DNA of 64,000 nucleotides. It comes from Moringa oleifera (Eukaryota > Streptophyta > Magnoliopsida > Brassicales > Moringaceae). The translations under genes were made by a program, and so were the position numbers. Shown here one piece after another: positions 11,255 to 23,244 of this stretch. The notes beneath the pieces were generated by a model. It had not been told where the DNA came from. It saw only the letters and a list, made by a program, of their open reading frames with translations, and made no database searches. Location of the stretch: NCBI GenBank assembly GCA_021397835.1, contig JAJFZO010000165.1, positions 1,736,001 to 1,800,000 of the forward strand, given 5' to 3'. Position 1 is the stretch's first letter. Each line of letters opens with the position of its first letter.

Positions 11255-13647
11255 ATATCAAGAGGACTTGGCTTATCCTCATTGTAGAGAGGATTCAAAT
11301 GCATTTACCCTTCCCAATGAACGTAAGTAGTCTATTTGATAATCATCGTAAGTTCTTATTGGAAGATCATCTATTTAAGAGGAATAAAATTGCATTCATT
11401 AAGAATAAAATAATGAAAAGATTAGCTCCTTTCATTAAATCTAGGTATGAATCACTGCATGAAATTGATTAATTATGACTTTGAATGTTACAAAAGTTGG
11501 GTACAATCACATAAATAGTCCAATTTGTAAGACATGTGGTTGGAGGAAACGAAGCATATTTTTTATTACGTTATTAGTGAATCAACTTAATATGACACGA
11601 TTTTGATGTCATGCACATAGAGAAAAATATTTTCGATAATGTGTTCAACACAATCATGAATACGGAAGAAAAGACAAAGGATAGTGCAAAGTCGAGGAAA
11701 GACTTGAAGACATTTTTTAGACGGCCTGAGTTAGCGAGGAATGTAGCAACTAGAAAAAAAAACCAAAAGCTTCTTACACCCTTGACAAAGCAAGTATAAA
11801 AACATTGTGTGAGTGGGTGAAGAATCTAAGATTCCCTTATGGATATGCATCAAACATGGCAAGGGGTATAGATATGAGAAAACATATGTTGTTCAGGATG
11901 AAAAGTCATGACTGTCATATTTTTATGCAGCAATTACTACCCATCACATTATATGAGTTGTTCCCTATTAATGTATGGCAGACACCAACTGACTTAAGCA
12001 TTTTTTTTAAAGAACTTACATCAACTACCATTTGGATTAAAGATATGAGATGATTTGAGAAAGGGATCTCTATAATTCTAGGTAAACTCGAGCTTATATT
12101 TCTCCTAAGCTTTTTTGACTTGATGGAACATCTTTTGGTGTACTGGCTTATAAAGTAAAGATAGTTGGCTCATTGCAGTATCAATGGATGTATCTATTGG
12201 AAGGGTATCAATCATAATTTCATGTAATTAATTTTTCATTTCAATCACTTGATTACTTGATCATTCATTTCAATTACTTAATTATTTGGTCATCCTTAAT
12301 TGTCATGTTAAGTACTTACAAAAGTTGAAAAACAAAGTTAAGAATAAAGCAAAAGTGAAAGGATTGATATGCAATGCATATTTGGTTGAAAAAGCATCAT
12401 TGTTTGGTCCTACTACTTTGAGCCATATATATGTCAACACACCGCATCGAAGAGTGCCATAGAACGATGCTGGTGAAGATGAGTCAAAAAAGTGTGAAAG
12501 AAATCTATTGATTTTTAAACATTCTGGTCGGAGATTTAGAAAAGAAAAATCTAGATATTTAACAAAAGAAGAATATTAGGTCGCCCATACATACATGTTG
12601 TTGAATTGTCATAAGGTCTAACTGTTCATGGAGTATGTATTTTACAACTCAATCATAGCAATTGACTTAGCTGTTCGCACACAAAAATCTTCCTTGCTGA
12701 TGATCGTCTTTCTTAAACTAATGTTTCGTATGATTTATGTTTATCAATTATATGAATAGCATCCATACATAACTGATCATGAGGTTGACACTCATCTAAA
12801 GCTTTAATTTTTAAATTGGTTCAATGTATACATGCGTATCTATAATCTACATCTTTGAATTATTAATCATTTTTGGTAGATATAGTGAAATGATCAATTT
12901 TTAATATTTACAAGCACATGACCCACTAAACGTTGTTGCTAACAACTTTATCAAGGATGTTACAAAAGGTCTATTATGATATGTGAAGTCATACCCAGGA
13001 CACTATGCTAATTGGTTTAAATTTCACATTAAAGGACATGATTTAGACATATCTACAATGAACAGTGGAGTCTGCATTAAAGGGTCCAACTATAATGTTA
13101 ATGAAAGCAACTTTTTTAGTATATTGGTGGACATGTTACAGTTAGAATACCTAACACTACCAATTAAGAGAACCATTTTGTTTAAGTGCGAATGGTTTAA
13201 TCCTACATTGAATGTAGGCACCAAAGTACAGAAATCAAATAATCTAGTGGATGTTAATCACACAAGAAGATTAAATAAGTATGAACCATTTGTCTTGGCT
13301 TCACAAGCAGCTCAAGTTTGTTATGTCCTTATCCAAGCTTAAGTGACTGGTGGGTTCTTTGCAAAATAAAGACCAGGTTTGCTTGAATTTCTAGACTCTA
13401 ATTTTGCTAGTAGATTAACCTAAGATGCTCCTTTTTTTAAGATGATGAAAGAGATGTCCATCAAATTGAGAATTATGTGAATGATTATCCTATATCCTTG
13501 AATGATCCAAGTAGGACATTAATAGATATGGATGATGATCACGAAGACATGCTAGATCAGTCAAATTTTGAAAGTTTTTCTACTAAGGAAGAGGAGAATG
13601 AAGTGGAAGAGGAAGAAGAAAAGGAAGACTCTGAAGACAATGATTAG
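11255..13647 (+). pseudogene. TNP2-like CACTA transposase pseudogene
   Basis: The catalytic transposase gene of a CACTA element. The translation shifts frame several times. It starts mid-protein with AYPHCREDSNAF and DNHRKFLLEDH (about 11,270-11,380). The transposase block follows with FDVMHIEKNIFDNVFNT (about 11,600-11,655), then ICEWVKNL-like and GYASNMARGIDMR (about 11,800-11,880) and MKSHDCHIFMQQLLP. A DUF4218-like part at about 12,060-12,640 has GLICNAYLVEKAS and LTKEEY. A DUF4216 domain at 12,983-13,342 has STMNSGVCIKG, KRTILFKCEWFNPT and RRLNKYEPFVLASQA. An acidic tail (13,441-13,644) closes at TAG 13,645-13,647. AT-rich gaps at about 12,190-12,310 and 12,650-12,950 may be introns. The N-terminal part is missing. 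The family is firm. Confidence 0.9.
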
Positions 13648-13861
13648 TTTTATTAATAAAAAATTATTGTTTGAATTATTTACTCTATTATTTTAAAAAA
13701 TCTATCTTCTGAAATATATGTTGGTTAATTTAGAATTTCAATTGTATTGTATTTTTGTCATGTATTTCAAGAGGTTTTTAGTTCAATTTTTAAGGGAAAC
13801 TCTATCAATTTTTTTATAAAAATTAGTTGACTCTCAAATTAACATTTATTAACATGCTTAG

Positions 13862-14830
13862 ATGAGAGGCCAAAGGAGATAATGTGACTCTAGAGGGAGA
13901 GGTGAGTACTCCAGAGGGAGAGATCCACACTTCAAGATGAGATGGAGCATATAACTACACCATCTCCACATGGAGCATTTATACCCACAGATGAGTTTGC
14001 TAGCTTTGCTTTAGGTTCTTCTCGGCTTGCTATTACCTCTCGATATAGTGTCGATTCATGTTCATTTCAAAACCATTGTTAACTCTTGGTATGTATAATA
14101 TTTAAATTACTTACGTAAATATAAATGAAAATGATATGGTTATTTATTAAATATTTTTCAGACATAGGAGTTAGATCATAAGCTTACCGTAATAGAGCTT
14201 TTTAAACGGTTCACACTAAGAAATCCAACCCCGATGACTTCATAGATGAATGTGTCAGATAAATAAATGTAAGTTTGTTATTTTTAACATTTAATAAATA
14301 ACTAAAATTATGACATTTTGTTTACTTCACTATTTGGTTTAGCTAACGAGTAAGTTAACAAATTACTTTATAGTAAGAACGCTTTGAAGAGTTGATTGCA
14401 TTGGTTTCTCAACTAGACAAGGGATCTTCTGACACACCTAAGTTAGACCACACTAACCTCTAATATGAGGCTATAAGTGAAATCAAGAAGTGTTGAGTGT
14501 ACAAGATTGGGAATCAAGCTCGATCATGGTATTCAGGCAGCAACTCTAGTAATGGATGCTCTATTGATGATGTAGCTCTATAGAATATAAGCTCTTAGAT
14601 GAAGTCTATGGAAGAGCGCATGGAGCTGAAGTGTGAGACTATGGAGGAGTGATTGGATGATAAGCGTAAGGGGAAACAACATGATCCATTATGCTATGAG
14701 AATGAGATGTAAGAGCGCTTGCAGAAAGAGCTTGATATGAGTGAGTGCATTCGCATGGTAGAGGCTCTCCTTTTCAGAAGTGCACCTTCACCACTACATC
14801 ATTCTTGGTCATACATGTTTCTTTTATGAA
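13862..14830 (+). pseudogene. CACTA second-ORF transposase (Ptta/En/Spm type) pseudogene
   Basis: Downstream of TNP2 on the same strand. It begins near 13,863 with an MRG-type start after the stop of TNP2. Recognisable pieces are a segment like the family's HTRK..DFVD block at about 14,205-14,245 (SNPDDFIDECV), ERFEELIALVSQLDKGS at about 14,373-14,425, and ARSWYSGSNSS at about 14,520-14,550, where the family has its glycine/serine-rich GxGS region. A charged, coiled-coil-like C-terminus follows, with MEERMELKCETMEE at about 14,597-14,650. Stops interrupt it. In this family the product binds subterminal repeats. The exon structure is uncertain. Confidence 0.7.
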
Positions 14831-15019
14831 ATGAATATTAATTCGATTTCTTATATGTAATTTTTTTATGAAAAGAATATTTGATTTTATTTATTTAACT
14901 TATATTATGCAGAATAAAAAACATATTGTATTAAATTTTTTATTTTATGTAATTTATTTTTCATAAATTTTATGTAATTTAAAATTAACTATATTTTTTT
15001 AAGTTAATATTAAAATTAA

Positions 15020-15350
15020 TGACTAATTCGAATTAGTAGCTAAACTAACTTTTTAGCGTTCTATTCGAATCAATCGCTAAACTAACTTTTTTAGCGTTCT
15101 ATTCGAATTAGTTACTAAAACTAACTTCTTACTACCGATTTGAGTCAATCATTAAACTAACTTCTTAGCGACTGATTCGAATAAGTCGTTAAACTAATTT
15201 TTTTACCAACCGATTTAAATCAGTCATTAATATTTTTTATGATCGATTGAATCGATCATTGGTCAATCATTAAATTTAGCAAGAGAGTCAATTGGTCACT
15301 AAAATCAATTGTTAAAACCATCTTAATCTCTCGATTTCTTTAATGATGGA
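15020..15350. repeat. CACTA element 1 subterminal repeats (37-38 bp x about 6)
   Basis: Units of ATTCGAATYAGTCGCTAAAC followed by TAACTTTTTAGCG start at about 15,026, 15,063, 15,102, 15,139, 15,176 and 15,214, then degrade. Such arrays next to the terminus are binding sites for the TnpA-like protein in characterised CACTA elements. Confidence 0.85.
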
Positions 15351-15639
15351 CAATATTGGTTGTTAATTTAGGGATGGACATAAATCGAATGCTAATTTAC
15401 CTATGGATTTCAAAATTGTTAGCTATTTTCTTTAGCAATAACCATTTTTACTATTGAAACAATGTATCGTTAATCGGTTGCTAAAATTAAGTTTTTTTGT
15501 AGTGTGACTACAATCGACAAAAACCAAATGATTGCATACCTAATTGAGGAGCAATGGAAAGTAATTGTGTTTAGTTAACTCTCAAAACAGGTTACTCAAG
15601 TAATCAACAAAAACTAATTTAAGAATAATTATCATGTAC

Positions 15640-18135
15640 TAAAATAGAAATTAAAACTAATATAATGAATATGCAACAAAAACAATTATTATTTACTAAA
15701 ATTACACTATCGAATTATATTAATAAATATTTTATTATTAATATTATTATGTCCATTTGTTAGTGAAAACAATTATTATTTACCAAAATGGTAATTTCAA
15801 ATTAATTGAATAAATATTTAGTTATTATTATTATATTCATTTATTAGTAAGAACAATTATTGTTCACTAAAAAATATTTCAATTCATTTAAGAGTTAATT
15901 ACATCAATGGGATATGCAATTTGCTTACCGTTTCAAATCAAGACCTATAAAAAGAATTGCATCTATTTAAAATTTATATTTTTATAAAATTCTCAATTTG
16001 AAATTTTCAAATATAATTTTTATTAGTATTAACGATTTGTACATATGTGTGATGTGTATATAATTTTTACTTGTAAAATTATTGTAATATTATTTTAAAA
16101 TATTATTAAAAATAAAAAATATTTCTTCATATTAAATTTAGCAAGAATATATAAAATATCAATATTTAAAAATAATAATAATAATAATAAATGTTTTATT
16201 TGCTTTGATAGTGTTGTAAAAGAGTACTGTGGTAACCAAGTAAAAGTCACATGCACATCTCATGTGTACACAAAATCATTAATATTAACAAAAACTATAG
16301 ATGAAAATCGCATATTGAAAATTTAATAAAAATATAAGTCTCAAATAAGTTTAATTTTTGATTTGAGATCGCAAGCAAAATGCATATTTTTCTCATGTAA
16401 TTAATCTTTTATTTAATTAATAATTATTGTTTATTAATATTTATAATTATTAATATAAAATAATTATTTTCACAAAAAGTAAATCTAATGTACTCAATAT
16501 TTAATAAAACCTATTGTTATTCACTCAAAATGATAATTTCAAATTAATTGAGTAAAAATTTATTAATTATTTTTTTAATAAAAATAATAATTATTCAGTG
16601 GAATTTATAATTAAACTTATATTAATAATATTTAATAATTATGTTTATTTCTATGTACCAGTAAAAGTAATTATTATTTACTAATAAAGATATTTGAATT
16701 CGTTCAATCAACTGTTATTACTTATTAATATTTGTACTTATTAATAAAATGCACTTATTATATACAAAAAGTAAATATTAAAACTCATATAATTAATATT
16801 TAACAAAAACAATTATTATTACTAATAAAATTTTAGTTTATTATTATTATTTTCATTTATTAGTAAAAATAATTATTATTTACCAAAAATATTTCAATTC
16901 ATTTAATGAATAATTATTATTTATTAATATCTGTAATTGTTAATACAAAAGAATTATTGTTTAGCGAAAACAAAAATTAAAGCTAATTTACTCAATATTT
17001 AATAAAACTATTATCATTCACCTGAAATGATAATTTCAAGCTAATTGTGTAAATATGTAGTAGCTATTATTATTTTATTAATAGAAACAATATTATTTAG
17101 TGAATATACAATGACAAATAATATTAATAATTTTTAATAATTGCATTTATTTCTCAGTACAAATAAAAAATTATTATTTATTAAATTAGTAATATTTAAA
17201 TTCTTTCAATCGATGTTTATACTTATTAATAAATGCACTTATTATATAATTAAAATAAACATTAAAACTAATATAATCAATATGTAATAGAAATAATTAT
17301 AAATTACAAAAATTACAATGTCAAATAATTTTAATAAATATATAGTTATTATTATTATGTTCATTCATTATTAAAGACAAATATTCTTTGTTGAAGAATT
17401 ATTTAAACTCATTTAATCAACAATCATTATTCATTACTATATGTAATTATTAATAAAGAACAAATATTATTTAGTGGAAATAAATATTAAATGTAATAAA
17501 ATATTTAATAAAAATAATTTTTATTTACTCAAATTAGAATGTAAAATTTTATTAATAAACATATAATAATTTTTTTTTATGTACTAGTAAAACCAACTAT
17601 TATTTACTTAAATAAAAATATTTAAATTCTTTCAATATTAATTATGGATTATTGTAATTATTGATAAAAAATTATTATTTACTGAAATAAAAATAAAACT
17701 AATGTAACCAATATTTTATAAAAATAATTATTTTTACTAGTAATACAATTTCAACTACTTAATTATTATTATTTTATTTTAGTAATAAAAATAGATATTA
17801 TTAACTTAGAATATCAAATTAAGTTAGCAAATATTTAGTAGTTATTATTATGTTCATTTATTAGTGAAAATAATAATTATTTACTAAAAAATTATTTGAA
17901 TTCTTTCAATCAATATTTATTAATTATTGATAATTATATTCATAAATCTCAAAAAAATAATTCATTAAAATTAAAAATTGATAATGTATTGAAATTAACA
18001 ATTAAAATTAATTTAATGAATATGTAATAAAAAATTATTATTTGTGAACATTACAATGTCATATTATATTAATAAATATTTATTATTTATTCATATTTGT
18101 ATTCATAAAATAAACAAAACTAATATAATGAATGT
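15640..18135. repeat. degenerate AT-rich tandem array, 200-300-bp units
   Basis: About eight diverged copies of a module running AACAATTATTATTTACTAAA, ATTTCAAATTAATTGAATAA, TAGTTATTATTATTATGTTC, ATTTATTAGTAAAA, then TATTTCAATTCATTTAAT. Module starts lie near 15,678, 16,505, 16,800, 17,000, 17,290, 17,505, 17,720 and 18,020. Subtracting the inserted MITE restores regular spacing for the first interval. The sequence has no coding potential. It follows the CACTA 1 end by about 130 bp. Confidence 0.75.
15894..16405. mobile_element. MITE with long terminal inverted repeats
   Basis: About 510 bp. The left arm TTAATTACATCAATGGGATA is mirrored by the right arm, whose reverse complement begins ATTAATTACATGAGAAAAAT. 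The match continues with gaps for about 170 bp: TATGCAATTTGCTT against TATGCATTTTGCTT, TCAAATCAA on both arms, and ATGTGTGATGTG against ATGAGATGTGCATG. The middle is AT-rich with an AATAAT run. There is no coding capacity. It interrupts the AT-rich array. The exact target duplication is obscured because the host sequence is itself rich in TTAAT. Confidence 0.75.
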
Positions 18136-18139
18136 CTAA

Positions 18140-20095
18140 AAACATAAATGGTTTGGGACACATTACATTGCTTCAACAAAGCTTTAAATTGGTCGCTCAT
18201 TTTTGAATTTGGTACCATGACATTTAGTCCATGTTATCTGGCATAATTGGGCTCTATCCTTTCATCAACTTCCACCATGTTATTTAACTTAATCTCTTGA
18301 TCAATAATTAACTTTTGAAAAATTTTAATCTTTTAAAAACTAAAGGAAATATACATAATAGAAGCTTAATATGTGCATATATACATATATAACATACAAA
18401 ATTTCTACCTTAACCAAACCAATATGTACAAGAGAGTTCAAAGTTTCAAATAACATGAAGCTATATTCATTCAGCAACCACATATATAATGCTAAGACAA
18501 TAAAGAAAAGATGAAAACATAGTGAACTACATAAAATGCCTTAATTTTAAAACAAAAGCTAGCCAAAGTATTGGTAATAAAATCTATACCAATTATGAAA
18601 TCTTAACTAACCTTTATAAAATCATTTACAACTAATGACATAGATATCAAATTACAACTTTCTACACAGATGTCAAGGAAAAATAATAAGACATGTTCAT
18701 TAACACCTACATAAATGGTAAATAATGCATCATACTGTGAAGTTTATGTGGACAAAAAGACTATCACTTTTACAATCCAAGAACAAGAGACTATTTTCAC
18801 TGTGTACAATTAAACATGAGGAAATAAATGTAGAAAGATAAACTTTTCATTTTAAATTAATCAACCACTCATCTAAGTCCAAAATCATAAAGTATAAACA
18901 ATAAGTCTGGTTATCACCTGCAGTCCTCAACTGCCAGATACTTGTACAACTATATCAAAGAAATTATTATACAACTCCTCCATAAGGTGGTATCAATAGA
19001 ATTACGTGAACTATGCATCATGGCATGTAGGATGTTTATGAAGAGAATAAGCTCAAATTTACTTACATAACTTTTGCATATACTCTCTCAATGATGAAAG
19101 TAAGAGTAGAAAGATTCTTATAAGGCCTCTAATCATTTAAAGATATTTTCCATGATTTCTACTTAATAAAAGCTTTCAAAAGTGATGATATAACAACAAA
19201 ACAAGTCATAGAATAGAAGTGGATTTATTTACCATGCTAGTATTCTATTCAATTATGGTTCTTTTTTATAATCTTATTTTTCAAAGGATTTGCATCATGA
19301 AATACATAATATACAGTAGTGCACCAAATAATATTTCTTGAAACTATATATTAAACAAGATCATTAATAAAAGTAACTAGATAGTGCAGTCTTGAAGTTG
19401 TTAAAGATAATCTGCAGACAAATAAACCTTTCATGACTGCAACAAAAATCCAAAACCTATAGGCATATCACAGAATATGTATACAATAGAAAAGAATTAT
19501 AGAAAATTATCATGCTCAGAGAAGTAACAAAATGACTAAGTAAGAATAAAAAATGAAGTCAGAAGTTGCTAACTTTGATATATCTTAAAGAAGATAAATT
19601 CTACAGAAACCTTTGCATACATGGGGTTAAACAAAGATGCAATTTGAAGATTCAACTCATTATGGTTTTAGTTACAATGTAAATTCTACATTATTTGTGT
19701 GCTTGATAGAAACATGCAGTATATTCAAATTCAGGAGCAGATGTTTAAACACTAGTTTACTTTGTTTAGGTTTTAAAGTCATGATACAAAGGTAGTAAAA
19801 AAAGAGCAGTGAGATGATTAGACCAAAACACCTATGCTACAATTGCATAGAACAAATCTTAAAAGCAACAAATTAGACTATATCATTGCAAGATCTGAAG
19901 CATAATTACAAAAAATATAAGTAAGTGATTACAATAAAAAATAAAAGCCACTTGAGACTTCGTACCACAAAGAAGCCATTAGATTTCAAGTGAAGCACCA
20001 AAAAGTCAGTTGTAAAATTAAGAATCTTGACATATCTTAACACAACCCATATGAAGTTTAACTAGACAATCAAGTAGAAGTTTATAGAAAATTCA
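18140..20095. other. non-coding stretch downstream (minus strand) of a putative promoter
   Basis: No open frame or homology supports a protein on either strand. On the minus strand it lies downstream of the promoter and leader at 20.1-20.4 kb, so it could be the body of a non-coding or decayed transcript. Confidence 0.35.
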
Positions 20096-20099
20096 AAGA

Positions 20100-20340
20100 T
20101 AGAGACACCAGAGACGATGAGAGAGTGTGAGAAAAGGAAAAAGAGGGAGAAAGCACCAACGCAGACCAATCATTTGAAGTAAGCGATGTTATTGAGAGAC
20201 GATGAGAGACGATTAAAGGAGGAAAAAGAAGGAAAGACCACCAACACAAACTGATCGTTTAAAGCTGGTGATGGTGCTAAGAGACGATGAGAGAAACTAA
20301 GGGATAAAGAAGAGACCAAAGAGAAAGAGGGGGTAAAGAC
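20100..20340 (-). other. CT-rich leader with duplicated segment
   Basis: Read on the minus strand this is a pyrimidine-rich stretch like a plant 5' UTR. It contains two related units of about 95 bp, each bounded by CTCTCATCGTCTC and containing a box like ACACAAACTGATCG or ACGCAGACCAATCA (plus strand). No start codon opens a long frame after it. Confidence 0.5.
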
Positions 20341-20355
20341 TGGGTTTTAAGTAAA

Positions 20356-20440
20356 CTAGGGTTCATTTAGGAATCCTATTTATATTGCAAGTGAATGGAA
20401 TTAAGATAAAACGACATTCATTTCATATTAAGCCACGTCA
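20356..20440 (-). promoter_or_regulatory. putative plant promoter: TATA box, telo-box, ACGT element
   Basis: On the minus strand: an ACGT-core element TGACGTGGCT (20,431-20,440), a TATA box TATAAATAGG (20,375-20,384), then a telo-box-like AACCCTAG (20,356-20,363). Their order and spacing fit a transcription start near 20,345 directed leftwards into the CT-rich leader. No recognised protein follows. Confidence 0.5.
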
Positions 20441-20670
20441 TATTGACTATAAAATATCCAAATGGCGTATATAAGGCATTGAAATCAAATTAAAATGTTT
20501 TTTCAGTTTCATAAAAAAAAAACTTCGTTTCCATACCTAAAACAAAAAAAAAATGTTATAGTTACATCTTAATCAAATTACATTAAATATATTCATATTT
20601 AATTTTTTATACCAATCATGAATATTTATCTAAATTAAATATTTATTATGGAACTAATATGTATAAAAAT

Positions 20671-20694
20671 AATATATATATATATATATATATA
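20671..20694. repeat. (AT)n microsatellite
   Basis: About 12 AT dinucleotides. Confidence 0.95.
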
Positions 20695-20929
20695 ATTTGT
20701 GTACACGTGAATAAGAATTATCAAAGTCTAAAATTAGAATTTGTATCTAGTTTCATATTGCGATGCATAAGACTAGATGGCAAACTTTACCATCTTTGTT
20801 TACTTTCAGCTTTGTAGAACAAAAGGCAACTCTCATTCTCGCAAAAAGTAGCAATTTGGGGACCTTAAAGACATAGAAAAGATAGAGGTTTGGGCCCTCA
20901 CATATATATAATTGTTCAAGAATAAATTT

Positions 20930-21620
20930 TAAAATAATTATTATTTCCTCTCTCAAGAAAGTTACCATCAGAATTTTTTTAGAAAAAATTCTGATGGTAT
21001 ATTTTACGAGAATGTTATATATTTATATAAGATAAAATAAAAGATATTACATATTCTTCTCTCTCTCCCGAAACATGCCATTATAAGTTTTTTAAAACAA
21101 TTCTAATGGTGTATTTCATGAGAAAATTATATACTTATTCAAAAATAAATTTTAAAAATAATTATATATTTTCTCTCATGGTAATTATCGTTTGAATTTT
21201 TTTTTAAAAATATTCTAATGGTGCAATCCACTAGAATGATAGACATTTATATAAGATAAAATAAAAAAGTTAAACATTCTTTTTTCTCTTTTTTACAAAC
21301 AATTGTAACGATTTATTTCATAAAAAAATTATGTATTTATTCAAAAATAATTTTTAAAAGAATTATTATTTTCTCTCTCATGAAAGTTACCATCGCATCT
21401 TTTTAAGAAAAATTCTAATGGTATATGCTATGAATATATTATGCATTGAGATAAGATTAAAAAAAAAATAAACTTTCTTTTCTCACATGGATGTTGCCAT
21501 CGTAATGTTTTAAAAAACAATTATGACGCTATATTCCATGAGAAAATTATATATTTATTTTAGAATATATTTTAAAATTAAACATTCTTTTCTCTCACGA
21601 AACATATCGTCACAAGTTTT
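20930..21620. repeat. subterminal-type array, about 110-bp units with internal hairpins
   Basis: Six to seven diverged units each carry TTTTCTCTCATGAAAGTTAC, an ATCG/ATCAGAATTTTT half, a complementary AAAATTCTGATGGT-like half, then TTATATATTTATTCAAAAAT-like sequence. The first unit is a near-perfect palindrome at about 20,963-21,000. Units begin near 20,950, 21,060, 21,172, 21,283, 21,375, 21,484 and 21,592. It sits just inside a CACTA-type terminus at 21,861-21,873. Confidence 0.75.
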
Positions 21621-21870
21621 TTGTGAATTATATGCACCTTGATATTATATTTAATAATAATAATAAATCAATATTTCAAACAAAAGTTCTTATAGAAAAA
21701 TCCATTTGAATAGTTCTCCTAGATTATTTCGTTGGAATTATCATTAAAAAAATTAATTTTCCAACACTATCATTTTTTTTTTGTTATAATTTTTCATTAG
21801 AATGCACAAAAATTCCTATAGGATTTTGTTTCGTGAGAATTTTTCATAAGAAAACTGATGTTTTCTTGTA

Positions 21871-22690
21871 ATGTCAAGATTTATAACTCGAAATAACCTA
21901 CAACTGCTTGATCTGAGGTTATCCAACGCTTACGTAGTGTCATGGAGATTGTTCTTGTTGTAGACCTTGAATCTTTACCCAAACATGTAAACACCCTTCA
22001 ACTAGTGCCATTTTAGCTATACACATGCTTAATGCATCTTGAAAGTGGAAAGTTTAATGCTAAGAAACCTTTGCAATTACTATTTTAAAGGTCTACCTAG
22101 TGTGGAGGGTAGAACATCCCTCATGGCAATATTGGAAGACTTCAAAAGCTAGTCTTATTAGGTAAATCTTGCTCAATCTACTTTGCTTGATTTATGTCCA
22201 TGCTTCATGCCTCTTAAAAGTCAAAATTTCTTCATGAAAACCTTTTTGTAGTTTCTTTTTTGGAGGTATACATAGTGCTGAAGGTAGAACCTTCTTGAAA
22301 GCATTCTGAGAAAACCTCAAAAGTCTATCCTATTGGGTAGATCCTTCTTAGTCAACTACATTTCAAATTTTAGTATGGTTATTAGGCTTGAGAACTTCAA
22401 AAAATTTAATTGAAAACACCTTGTGATTGACAGATTTGAGGTACGCTTGAAGATGATGTCACTACTCTTTAGCGAGTAGGCCCTTGGAATCCTTTTTTAA
22501 TCACCCATCTAGACCTTGGTAATCTTAGCAATCTAAACCTCATTTTTTAGTCCTTTTGGATGGATGTAAAGGGCTTGTACTTGTTGGTCTCTTTGTAAGG
22601 GAAGTGTTCTCATTAGATAAGGGGTTGTATATTAGTAGAAGCACACTTTTCGCTTCTTTGAAACATGAAATGTTATGAGGGTAAAATTAC
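21871..22690. repeat. dispersed repeat B, copy 2
   Basis: Second copy of the 820-bp repeat at 6,497-7,318, same orientation, starting at ATGTCAAGATTTATAACTC and ending near GGTAAAATTA. It begins exactly where the CACTA-type terminus ends, which suggests the element inserted at or truncated this repeat. Confidence 0.85.
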
Positions 22691-22699
22691 ATATCGACA

Positions 22700-22965
22700 C
22701 ATGCATGGTAATAAAAATTAACTGTATCCTTTTTACCATGATGCTAGATTAAAAAAAACATATAATTATCATTCGTATTAAATCAGTATTTACTTATTTT
22801 TAACCCTACTGTAATGAGTCATTATCATTAAAAAATGTAGGTATTTGTACCATAATATTAATACAAAATTTCAATCTACACTATGACACTATTATACTCA
22901 ATAATTCACTACCAATTCATAATAAGTCACTATGCGACCAGAACAGTCAATGTAAGATGCACAAA
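22700..22965. other. short non-coding spacer
   Basis: AT-rich. It contains TAAGTCACTA at 22,923-22,932, the reverse complement of the TAGTGACTTA decamer seen around the MULE. Nothing coding. Confidence 0.35.
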
Positions 22966-22969
22966 ATTA

Positions 22970-23240
22970 GCATGGATCTGCATAATGCATTTCTAAGTAA
23001 CTCTACATCATCAAATTAGACTTAAGCCTCCCAAAAGTCACTTTTCCAATATGGTTTAATGTGAAACTAAAATATCATAGAAAAACATGGTAAAAGAAAT
23101 CTAAGAAATGTTTTTAGGGTCATGCCCATACTATCTCTATAACTTAGGTTTCAGCTGATAAAACATGAAATTGAGACTAAGGGACCAGTGCTAATAATCA
23201 CAAAAGAAACCATCCTCTACAGGGTTAAGACAAAAAAAAA
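22970..23240. repeat. dispersed repeat A, copy 2
   Basis: Diverged copy of 4,450-4,760 in the same orientation (GGATCTGCATAATGCATTTC, ACATCATCAAATTAGACTTA, GATAAAACATGAAATTGAG). Possibly MULE-derived. Confidence 0.6.
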
Positions 23241-23244
23241 ATAT

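Larger units (their letters stand above)
11255..15504 (+). mobile_element. CACTA (En/Spm) element 1, 5'-incomplete
   Basis: A class II CACTA element reading rightwards, with TNP2-type and second-ORF transposase relics and six 37-bp subterminal repeats. It ends at 15,491-15,504 with GTTTTTTTGTAGTG, the inverse of the family's CACTACAAAAAA start. The three bases after the end are TGA, the expected position of a 3-bp target duplication. The 5' end is not identified: the first recognisable coding sequence already lies well inside TNP2. Both genes are disrupted, so the element is defective. Confidence 0.85.
18140..21873 (-). mobile_element. possible leftward CACTA-like element (right boundary only)
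   Basis: The plus-strand sequence at 21,861-21,873 is TTTTCTTGTAATG, a CACTA-type terminus with one mismatch. It abuts repeat B copy 2 exactly. Inside it lie the hairpin-bearing array, then a minus-strand promoter and leader, which is the order expected at the 5' end of an element read leftwards. No transposase was recognised and the other terminus was not found, so the left limit given is only the edge of the non-coding body. Confidence 0.4.
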
